Assembly (NCBI GenBank): GCA_037157815.1
Contig: CP089984.1
Coordinates: 7,120,001 to 7,184,000 of the forward strand
DNA: 64,000 nucleotides
Source of the DNA: Sorangiineae bacterium MSr11954
GTDB lineage: Bacteria; Myxococcota_A; Polyangia; Polyangiales; Polyangiaceae
Direction: 5' to 3'
Shown: piece after piece, positions 57,801 to 64,000 of the stretch
Numbering within the stretch: the stretch's first letter is position 1
Layout: the number at the start of each line of letters is the position of its first letter
The notes under the pieces: model-generated
Told to the model about the DNA's origin: nothing
The model's input: only the letters and a program-made list of their open reading frames with translations
Databases searched by the model: none
Made by a program: the position numbers and the translations under genes

Positions 57801-57969
57801 CGATGTAACCGTGCACCGCGCCTTGTCCCGGCGCGAAGTTGCTTTGCACTTCCCCCGTTTGGGGATCGTTCGACGAATGGTCGAGCCCGCACGCCACGAC
57901 GCAAGCCGTCGCGAGCGCAACGATCGCCCACCGCGAACCGTTTCTTCTCGAGAACAAGATCGGTTTCAT
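54883..57969 (-). CDS. large lipoprotein with CarboxypepD-like domains and two c-type heme motifs
   Basis: 1028 residues. The start at 57969 has GGAGG nine bases upstream. A lipobox (VVAC) is followed by two or three carboxypeptidase-regulatory-like beta domains (about 40-190 and 330-410; GVPSGTYTTCITAAGF, VPEKDRYVLTIRKDGYQL) and a PKD-like part (about 250-320). The C-terminal 250 residues carry two CxxCH motifs (CMVCHGG and CRSCHNS), the covalent heme sites of c-type cytochromes. It is probably exposed on the periplasmic or outer face and could pass electrons. It is divergent from the FMN enzyme at 58144. Confidence 0.8.
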   Translation of the reverse strand: MKPILFSRRNGSRWAIVALATACVVACGLDHSSNDPQTGEVQSNFAPGQGAVHGYIDAQIGEKGTIALPDATVRLRRVSDALMTAPVRTDVKGFFIAPGVPSGTYTTCITAAGFTSGCSNAQFLVKSGKISNPPHAVFSPNRVPVYGRVSLSDKSDVRYENQLFATEVDTFVRASTPGGALVAGPVRANARGEYVIGGLPPGANYRILATSESSNVEKTVALATSPLKNDMSFGNRRPQVSEVNALQGGKGVRHVEAGSKVTVTAQAGDPDGGALHYRWIAPGGSCPPTDAPSVECTMPASLGTQSIFVQVSDGIGEYAVGRVRVAVGPAISLFSGTLVDGAAKVPGAEVKVNGVSVVSDANGAFAVTVPEKDRYVLTIRKDGYQLISKVFLEERTGAVYKLLKADKTPLDPTKDNLITVMPPRDETGGQSGFKAVSLLIKAGSIVDESGHPVVTPAFAFTSRFDHLFDKFDRMPGDYGAIDSSGQDVTLTSYGAIEVNLRGPAGEKYNIMPGKPADLEYEVHASQIGSAPASMPLWYYNEDKGLWEEDGKATLVGTRYKTQAKHFSAINVDIAKTNATCLKLVVDQTTLSVPFNIRLTVPGSPPAVRDRAVTENVTAIVRLPPNVAGTTIDVLDGSNNPIPNSHRVFSTGNAVAAGTNLSLAAPYNDCITPPSPPVTLGLDLPQDPNPTYLSYLSNPGANDAAKDAYASTYYTAIGADADLTAWKNRNDFGAGDDASAFYFNAGDLEFGRSMHMRRRADGSIAYYVTNFKNADLALGGLSTDVIATVAMEYSAYPSVLPGAPKFTKFYVFDKTDARVNKAELDNRGDKYVPGLCMVCHGGTFPADITAGPTPGDVAARFIPFDLKSFAYPAMLARPAQEQNFRKLNEGVYLHTNATDSQKALIEAWYAPGGVSSPGEVQHDGIANIPFLWNSGTTAADKSFYYDVVRPSCRSCHNSRIPDFDLDWGSPAAIANRATGVNNAVCSGGYMPQAFVTWRNFWHSTTPSQPATVASYMTSLGVGGGTCTGP

Positions 57970-58143
57970 GCGCATCGACCTCCACCCGCGGACGGACCAG
58001 TAGCCGCCGTATGGGGCGCAACGTGGGTCGCGAACGAAGAGGACGCCTGTCACTTACTCGGACGACGAGGACGCTTGTCCGGCACACGGACGACACGACA
58101 ATCCGTGTAAAATACTCGCCCACCTGGAGCCCGACATCGCCCG

Positions 58144-59760
58144 ATGATTTCTCTTCCTCGCATTTCCCCGCGCAAAACCTTCTTCCTCCTCGCCTTTTGG
58201 GCATTCGCGCTGACCGCGGCCATCGCCTGGTACGTCCCGTGGATCGTGGTGGTGTTCGTCCCGGTGGGCGCCGTCTTTCTCCTGGGCGTCTACGATCTGC
58301 TGCAGAGCAAACACGCCGTGCGCCGGAATTTCCCGGTCATCGGGCACTTTCGATATCTGTTCGAGTCCATACGGCCCGAGCTCCAACAGTACTTCGTGGA
58401 GTCCAACTCCTCGGGCCGCCCTTTCAGCCGCGATCTGCGCTCGCTCGTCTACCAGCGCGCCAAGAACGTGACGGACACCGTCCCCTTCGGCACCGAAAAA
58501 GACGTTTATGCGATTGGCTACGAGTGGATCAACCACTCGCTCCTGGCCAAGCACCCCGCCGAGGAGCCGCCGCGCGTCCGAATCGGCGGCCCGGATTGCA
58601 CCCGACCTTACGACGCATCGCTCCTGAACGTATCGGCCATGAGCTATGGCTCGCTCAGCAGCAACGCGGTGCGCGCGCTCAATCGCGGGGCCAAAGCGGG
58701 AGGCTTCGCGCACAATACCGGAGAAGGTGGCCTGACACCGCATCATTTGGCCGAGGGCGCCGACGTGATCTGGCAAATCGGCACCGGCTATTTCGGCTGC
58801 CGGGACGCCGCCGGCAAGTTCGATGGGGCGCGCTTCGCCGAGAAAGCGGCCATCGATGTGGTGAAGATGATTGAAATCAAATTGAGCCAGGGCGCCAAAC
58901 CCGGTCACGGAGGCATCCTCCCCGCCCGAAAGCTCACCCCGGAGATCGCCGAAATTCGCGGGCTGCCCATGGGGCGCGACGTGATCTCGCCCCCCACGCA
59001 CTCGAGCTTTCGAACGCCCATCGAGATGTGCCTCTTCATCGCCAAGCTGCGCGAGCTGGCGAAGGGAAAGCCGATCGGCTTCAAGCTCTGCGTGGGCAAG
59101 CGGCGCGAGTTCCTCGCCATCTGCAAGGCCATGCTGGAGACGGGCATCACCCCCGACTTCATCACCGTCGATGGCGGCGAAGGCGGCACCGGCGCAGCGC
59201 CGCTCGAGTTCTCCAATGTGGTGGGCACGCCTCTGGTCGAGGGCCTGGTGTTCGTGCACAATGCGCTCAACGGCGTGGGGTTGCGCGATCGCATTCGCGT
59301 CATCGCCAGCGGCCGTATCGTCACCGGGTTCGATATCGCGCACAAAATTGCCATTGGCGCCGACCTTTGCAACTCCGCGCGCGCCATGATGTTCGCCCTC
59401 GGGTGCATCCAGGCGCAGCAGTGCAACGCGAACACGTGCCCCACGGGCGTGGCCACGCAGGATCCCGAGCTCGTGCGCGGCTTGGTCGTGGCCGACAAAG
59501 CGGCGCGCGTCGCAAACTTTCAGCGCAACACCGTGCGCGCGTTCACCGAGATCCTGGGCGCCGCGGGCCTCGAGCGCCCCGAGGATCTGCGCCCGTGGCA
59601 CGTGCTGCGTCGGATCAGCCCCACCGAATCGAAGCACTACGGCGAAATGTACGAATACTTGGCGCCGCGCGCGCTGCTCTCCGCCGATCTCCCCAAGTCG
59701 TATGCGCGCCCTTGGCACGCCGCGCAGGCGTCGAGCTTCGAATCCGCCGTGCGCGACTGA
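58144..59760 (+). CDS. FMN-binding glutamate synthase-like membrane protein
   Basis: 538 residues. One or two N-terminal hydrophobic helices (about 12-52) anchor the protein. The GltB-like FMN/[Fe-S] domain follows: NVSAMSYGSLSSNAVRALNRG, KPGHGGILPARKL, TVDGGEGGTGAAPLEFSN and the cysteine cluster CIQAQQCNANTCPTG, which matches the 3Fe-4S site of glutamate synthase. The amidotransferase domain is missing, so this is the stand-alone family whose substrate is unknown. It is divergent from the heme-motif lipoprotein by about 170 bases and meets the TonB-dependent receptor tail to tail. Confidence 0.9.
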   Translation: MISLPRISPRKTFFLLAFWAFALTAAIAWYVPWIVVVFVPVGAVFLLGVYDLLQSKHAVRRNFPVIGHFRYLFESIRPELQQYFVESNSSGRPFSRDLRSLVYQRAKNVTDTVPFGTEKDVYAIGYEWINHSLLAKHPAEEPPRVRIGGPDCTRPYDASLLNVSAMSYGSLSSNAVRALNRGAKAGGFAHNTGEGGLTPHHLAEGADVIWQIGTGYFGCRDAAGKFDGARFAEKAAIDVVKMIEIKLSQGAKPGHGGILPARKLTPEIAEIRGLPMGRDVISPPTHSSFRTPIEMCLFIAKLRELAKGKPIGFKLCVGKRREFLAICKAMLETGITPDFITVDGGEGGTGAAPLEFSNVVGTPLVEGLVFVHNALNGVGLRDRIRVIASGRIVTGFDIAHKIAIGADLCNSARAMMFALGCIQAQQCNANTCPTGVATQDPELVRGLVVADKAARVANFQRNTVRAFTEILGAAGLERPEDLRPWHVLRRISPTESKHYGEMYEYLAPRALLSADLPKSYARPWHAAQASSFESAVRD

Positions 59761-59766
59761 CTCGGG

Positions 59767-62274
59767 TCAAAAGCTGCCCTCGAGGCCGATGCTCGGAAAG
59801 GCCACGGGGCCGATGCGATCCGGTTGGCAGACTCGTGATTTGCCGTCCGGGGTGGCGACGCACGAAACGCCGATATCTTCTCTGTTCAGCGTGACATTGA
59901 GCCCTTCGAGCACGAAGGAGATGCGCCCGGTTCTTCCGATCCGCCACGCCTTCTCGAGCCGGACGTCGAATCGATAGTAGCCCGGCAGGCGCCCGGTGGG
60001 TGCGTCCTCGGCGGGATCACCCTCCTTGTCGAAGCGGGGGGTGGGGCGGCCCGAATACAGCGTGAGGCGAAGCCCCGCGCGCCAATTCCTTCCGAGATCG
60101 TAGGCGCCCACGAGGTTGAGGACGTGCGTACGGTCGAACTCCGCCAGGGTGCTCTGCGGAATATCGATGGGGGTGTGCCCTGCGCTTCCAATGGCGAACC
60201 CCTCGCGGGTGGAGCGCGAGAGCGTATACGAGAGCCAGCCCGTCAGCTTGCGGGTGAGCGCGCGGCGAACGAGCAGCTCGAAGCCGAAGGCGCGGCCGCG
60301 AACGCGCCGGGAGACGCATGGATCCTCCCACGCATCGTAGGGGATCCGGCCGCACGAGGCGGTGGCGTCGCTCAAATTGCGGTACTCGTGCAAAAAGAAA
60401 GTGCCGGTAGCCGTAAAATCCCATGGCAAGGCGACTTCGAACCCTTGGCTCCCCTGAATGGATGTTTGCAATACGTCGCGGCGTTCGCTCAAGGAGAGGC
60501 CGGCCATGGGGACCAAGGTGCTCGGCGGTTGATGCGTCAGCCCGAAGGTCGTGATCGAGGTGATGCCCTGGGCGATGCCGATCCGGGCCGCGAGGCGCGG
60601 ATCGATGGCCACCACCGCGCTCGCCGGCGCCCCGATGGGGTGCACGCGATCCAAGATTTGGACGACGGGTTGATCGGGCCGGCGCGAGGTAAAAACATCG
60701 GCGCGCACCCCCGGGACGATCTCCACGCGGCGCCATGGCCTCCAGGTGACGTCGGCGTACGCTCCGAGGGTGACATCGTTTCGCGGCGCATAGCGAAAGG
60801 TCGACGAGCTTCTCCCGGGCACCAGCGGATTGCCGGACACGTCGAGCAGATCGGTGTGGTCCCAGGCGACGTCGGCGCCGGCGCGCACGCGGGCATTCTC
60901 CGCGACGTTACCCTCGATCTCGGTGCGAAGCGCGACGGACCGGATCCGTCCATTGCCGACCTGCACGTATTCTTTGATCTCGTTGCCCTGAAGATCCGTG
61001 CCCGATTGATCGGCCCCCAGGGTCAAGGCCACGCGCACATTCCCGGCGCGGCCGAGGCGGTGGTCGTAGCGAAGGTCGAGCCGATGAAAGGTCGATTTGA
61101 AGACCTGCTCTTCTTTTTTTTCTCGGCTGGGGGGGCCCTGCCCTACGGAATACACTCCTCGGTCCTGCTCTCGAAGCATACCGAGGTAGTCCGAGCTCCC
61201 GAACACGAAGGCGCTGACGGTATCCACGTCCGTGAGCTTGTACGCGATACGAGCTTGGTAATCCCAATACGCGATCCGCGCATCCGATGCGAGCGAGGCG
61301 ATGAGCCCGGGATAGCCGTATCGCCCGGCGACGAGCACGCTCCCGCGCCCTTCGGCAAAGGGCGCTTCGACGAGGGCGCCGCTGTCGAGCAGGCGCACGT
61401 TCCACTCGCCGTGAAACGCGGTGGCCGGAGCTCGGGTGCGCCCTGCGAGAACTCCGCCCGTGAAGCGGCCATAGGGAGCGGGAGGGGCCCCGGAGAAGAA
61501 ATCGACGTGATCGATCAGCCCGGGATGGACCACCCCGGGGCCCAAGGCTACGTGGTAAAGCAGCGGGAGACGTACGCCGTCGAGGTAGTAGCCGGTATTG
61601 CCGGGCGGGGCACCGCGCACATAAAAGAAGGGGAGGCCGCTCACCACGGGCGTGACGCCGGGGAATGCCTCCAACATGCGGAAGCTATCGCCGAACGCAC
61701 CTGGCATTTGCCGGACTTCGTCTCGGGTCACCGTGACCTTTCCCGGCTCGGGGAGCTCGCCGCGAACGTAAACCTCCGCTTCGCGCTCGATGACGGCGTT
61801 CGCGCGCGAAGGCGCTTTGGCGGCGCGCGGGTCGATGTCGGGCGTTCCGCGCGCGGGGTCGTGCGAATCCGGCGGCGGGTGAAACTCGATGCGCATGCGG
61901 GTGCGGGCCGCGACGTCGACATCGCCGCGCCGCGCGGGAGCGAACTTCCAGCCCTGCGCGTGGGTGAGCACGATCGTGGCGAAGGGCTCCTCGCCCGAGG
62001 CGAGGATCGCATTTTCGACGGTGCCGGATGAATCGATGGTCAGCTCGATGACGACCACCGACTCTCCGTGTGCGCCCTCGGGATAAGGCAGAGGCTCGGC
62101 GTGCAGGAGCTGCGGCGGAACGATGGGCGCGGAGGGCGGCGCTGGCCTCGGGGGCGGTGCTGCGCGCGTTTGAGCCATGGCGGGCGCGACGCTGCCGAGC
62201 ACGACGAAGAGCGTAAGCAGGCGCGCAAAGAGCGGGCGACGACGCAGGCGCGCAAAGAACGGGGTACGACGCAT
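59767..62274 (-). CDS. TonB-dependent outer-membrane receptor with N-terminal TonB-C-like domain
   Basis: 835 residues. A signal peptide (about 1-35) precedes a Pro-rich linker and a TonB C-terminal-like domain (about 55-140; YPEGAHGESVVVIELTIDSSG, FAPARR). Then come the plug domain (about 175-290; MPGAFGDSFRMLEAFPGVTP, FYVRGAPPGNTGYYLDGV) and a 22-strand-type barrel to the end, finishing with an aromatic residue (Phe) as outer-membrane proteins do. It should import a ligand across the outer membrane. The fused TonB-C-like part could self-recognise or mark a partner. The ATG at 62274 is used; an earlier TTG/GTG is possible. Confidence 0.9.
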   Translation of the reverse strand: MRRTPFFARLRRRPLFARLLTLFVVLGSVAPAMAQTRAAPPPRPAPPSAPIVPPQLLHAEPLPYPEGAHGESVVVIELTIDSSGTVENAILASGEEPFATIVLTHAQGWKFAPARRGDVDVAARTRMRIEFHPPPDSHDPARGTPDIDPRAAKAPSRANAVIEREAEVYVRGELPEPGKVTVTRDEVRQMPGAFGDSFRMLEAFPGVTPVVSGLPFFYVRGAPPGNTGYYLDGVRLPLLYHVALGPGVVHPGLIDHVDFFSGAPPAPYGRFTGGVLAGRTRAPATAFHGEWNVRLLDSGALVEAPFAEGRGSVLVAGRYGYPGLIASLASDARIAYWDYQARIAYKLTDVDTVSAFVFGSSDYLGMLREQDRGVYSVGQGPPSREKKEEQVFKSTFHRLDLRYDHRLGRAGNVRVALTLGADQSGTDLQGNEIKEYVQVGNGRIRSVALRTEIEGNVAENARVRAGADVAWDHTDLLDVSGNPLVPGRSSSTFRYAPRNDVTLGAYADVTWRPWRRVEIVPGVRADVFTSRRPDQPVVQILDRVHPIGAPASAVVAIDPRLAARIGIAQGITSITTFGLTHQPPSTLVPMAGLSLSERRDVLQTSIQGSQGFEVALPWDFTATGTFFLHEYRNLSDATASCGRIPYDAWEDPCVSRRVRGRAFGFELLVRRALTRKLTGWLSYTLSRSTREGFAIGSAGHTPIDIPQSTLAEFDRTHVLNLVGAYDLGRNWRAGLRLTLYSGRPTPRFDKEGDPAEDAPTGRLPGYYRFDVRLEKAWRIGRTGRISFVLEGLNVTLNREDIGVSCVATPDGKSRVCQPDRIGPVAFPSIGLEGSF

Positions 62275-62381
62275 TCGATGGAATCGATTCACGCAAGTCA
62301 ACTTTCGTTAAACGTCTTTGATTTTCTAAGCTCTCTTCGTTCTTCTTCGCGCTCCGGTGCGCGGCGCCCGGCGCTCGGCAT

Positions 62382-63056
62382 TCAACGTTCGAGCAGGATT
62401 TCCCGCTCTGGAAGCGCTGGGTCGTTCGGCCGGAGGCGAATTTCGAACCGCGCGCGGACTTGGGGTCCATCGAGCCGAACGTACGGGTCCCCGCCATTCT
62501 GCTTTACCGTCTCGCGAATTTCTTCGCGGGTGGGTAAGTTGCGGAACGCGATACGTCCGATGGCGGTCGCTTCCAGCTCGGGGCTGTCGCTCGGCGGAAG
62601 AAACGCGGGCTCGCCGACCCGAAGTTGGGCGCCGGGCGCGCGAACGTAGAGGCTCCGAATGGCAGGATCGTTCAGCGCATACGTGCGGGACTCCGGGGCA
62701 TCGTCGAAATTGAGCTCCACGTAACCCGCGCGATCGGAGTCGAGCTCCTTGAAGTCGAAGTGGACGACGGAGACGGGCCGGCTCGGCCCCCCGTCACCGG
62801 CGTCCTTCGTCGGGCCAACTTCGAAGATCGTCCTGTCGAGCCGATACGAATAATACTGGGTACAAGAGACGGGGTGATGCTCGTCGCCCGAAAAGGAATT
62901 GCCGACGCACGGCGGGTCGATCATCGCCGGGTGGCCGGTGCAGGAAGCGAGGGAAGCGAAGCAGAAAATCACGCCACCCGATGCGACCGAGAGCGCCAAG
63001 AGCCGATGCCATACAGGATAACGAGCTTGCGGTACGAGCGACGTAAGTCGAAGCAT
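62382..63056 (-). CDS. putative lipoprotein upstream of the TonB-dependent receptor
   Basis: 224 residues, probably starting at 63056. A hydrophobic signal ends at the lipobox LASC. Two cysteines follow in the mature part (PPCVGN, VSCTQY). The rest is beta-rich and ends with the charged IRLRPNDPALPEREILLER. I do not recognise a family. It is 107 bases upstream of the receptor gene on the same strand, so it may be part of the same uptake unit, for example a surface or periplasmic ligand-binding protein. Confidence 0.7.
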   Translation of the reverse strand: MLRLTSLVPQARYPVWHRLLALSVASGGVIFCFASLASCTGHPAMIDPPCVGNSFSGDEHHPVSCTQYYSYRLDRTIFEVGPTKDAGDGGPSRPVSVVHFDFKELDSDRAGYVELNFDDAPESRTYALNDPAIRSLYVRAPGAQLRVGEPAFLPPSDSPELEATAIGRIAFRNLPTREEIRETVKQNGGDPYVRLDGPQVRARFEIRLRPNDPALPEREILLER

Positions 63057-63654
63057 GATCCGAGGGACACCCGAGCGAGCGTTTTCGATCAAAAAAACGA
63101 CGGCGCGCGCATCGAATATTTCTGGGACGGCGGTGCATCGCCGGCTCGCCCGACCGTGACCCGAAACGGCGCGGCTCGCGCACGGTCGTGCCAGCCGTAC
63201 ACGGTGAACACATCCCCTGGTCGCCGCGAGCATGCGCGCTCCCGGAGCCACCCGAGACCGCCAAGAGTGCACGTTTTCGCGAGCGGGTTGCCACCTCTCC
63301 TACACGGGATGGTTCGTGGGGTGTCCATATACATTCTGCGCAGCGCCGGCGCGCGAACGCGGGGAGCGGAAATCGATTGCACTTCAAACCATTGCAATCC
63401 ACTCCATCGTGTCGTGCACGATGCATCGAGCGGCACCGTGCCGAGCGCATCTCGTTCGAGCTTCCATGGCATGGTTTCGCATTCGAATGGCGAGCTTAAA
63501 TAGATTTGGACGAGCGAAGACGATGGCGGTATCCCATATCCAATCGCGCCCCCGCAGTCGTCGATTGCTGGGCTTCACGGATCACCCGCGAGCCCGCCGG
63601 GCTCCGCTGGCCACGGTGCTCGATTGCTGGGCTGCGCGCGCTCGTGAGGTGGAA
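63057..63654. other. gap without a convincing gene
   Basis: Between the lipoprotein and the emfourin-like gene. Frames are open on both strands but have no ribosome sites and read as compositional shadows. No RNA gene or repeat was recognised. Confidence 0.45.
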
Positions 63655-63972
63655 ATGCGAGTTACATTGAAAACGGACGGAGGGATGCCCCCTGCCCCCG
63701 ATGTTTTGGCCTCGATTGCGCTCGATACGGAGAGGATCGCCCCCCATCTGTCGGTGCGGCTCCAAGAGCTGGTCCGCGCGGCGGCTTTCTTTCACCTCCC
63801 TGGAGTGCTGGGGAGACGGAAAAAACGTGCCCGTACGCTTCCATCGCGAACCCATACCATTACAGTGGAGAAGGACGGGCACGCACACCAGGTCGTTACC
63901 ATGGAAACCAAAGTACCGACCGCGCTTCAAGCGCTCGTCGCGTTCATCGAAGCTCATGGCACGCGTGGTTGA
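63655..63972 (+). CDS. emfourin-like metalloprotease inhibitor
   Basis: 105 residues. The start at 63655 has AGGTGG just upstream. The layout MRVTLKTDGGMPPAP, then RLQELVRAAAFFHLPG, then HTITVEKDGHAHQVVTMETKVPTALQALVAFIEAHG matches protealysin/thermolysin inhibitors of the emfourin family, usually encoded next to an M4 protease. No such protease is seen within the window, but the gene ends 28 bases before its end, so one may follow. Confidence 0.7.
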   Translation: MRVTLKTDGGMPPAPDVLASIALDTERIAPHLSVRLQELVRAAAFFHLPGVLGRRKKRARTLPSRTHTITVEKDGHAHQVVTMETKVPTALQALVAFIEAHGTRG

Positions 63973-64000
63973 CGTGGAAAGTTCGTCGAAGAAGCTCGCG

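Overview
This window is GC-rich, densely packed chromosomal DNA from a soil-type predator or degrader, most likely a myxobacterium (Myxococcota). The reasons are: many lipoproteins whose lipobox cysteine is followed by Asp/Ala/Gly/Pro-rich linkers; an HRDISPQN-type Ser/Thr kinase with a Pro/Ala-rich tail; a large set of secreted glycoside hydrolases; a lanthipeptide locus; and B12-dependent acyl-CoA mutases. The genus cannot be fixed from this sequence alone. No tRNA, rRNA, IS element, prophage or CRISPR array was seen.

Layout. 1-3235: the end of an MFS (uronate-type) transporter followed by a lipoprotein that may act on polysaccharide. 3220-5030: a 17-bp tandem repeat, two duplicated genes for 63-64 aa peptides with the same last 14 residues, and a convergent lipase-like protein that has lost its nucleophile serine. 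5186-12249: GST, old-yellow-enzyme oxidoreductase, two Asp-nucleophile alpha/beta hydrolases, an SGNH esterase lipoprotein and an AraC regulator, with one eroded gene. 13146-23416: secreted enzymes (GH13 amylase, GH18 chitinase, trypsin-like protease, GH31 glucosidase) mixed with small SRPBCC, CHRD and DUF427 proteins. 23406-25391: a polymorphic toxin with a type IVb pilin-like N-terminus, a Hint domain and an RNase Sa/barnase-like tip, followed by a barstar-like immunity gene. 26268-34773: a tightly coupled operon of IcmF, both methylmalonyl-CoA mutase subunits and MeaB. 35435-40537: a four-gene redox operon on the minus strand (P450, ferritin-like protein, CrtP/HpnE-type FAD enzyme, FAD monooxygenase). 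40595-42611: a GNAT remnant and a Ser/Thr kinase. 42799-47224: a GHL10 hydrolase, a small conserved protein, a second GH18 enzyme and a spermidine-synthase-like protein. 47212-50816: a class II lanthipeptide synthetase and its precursor. 51159-63972: a GH87-like glucanase, ParB-like protein, a di-heme-motif lipoprotein, an FMN glutamate-synthase-like enzyme, a TonB-dependent receptor with a fused TonB-C-like domain, a lipoprotein and an emfourin-like inhibitor.

Together these genes suggest a cell that digests external polymers (starch, chitin, alpha-glucans, protein), uses branched-chain or propionyl-CoA carbon through B12 mutases, and makes small peptides and a contact- or secretion-delivered RNase toxin. 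The items least explained by known systems are the twin short peptides, the pilin-Hint-RNase fusion and the four-enzyme redox operon.
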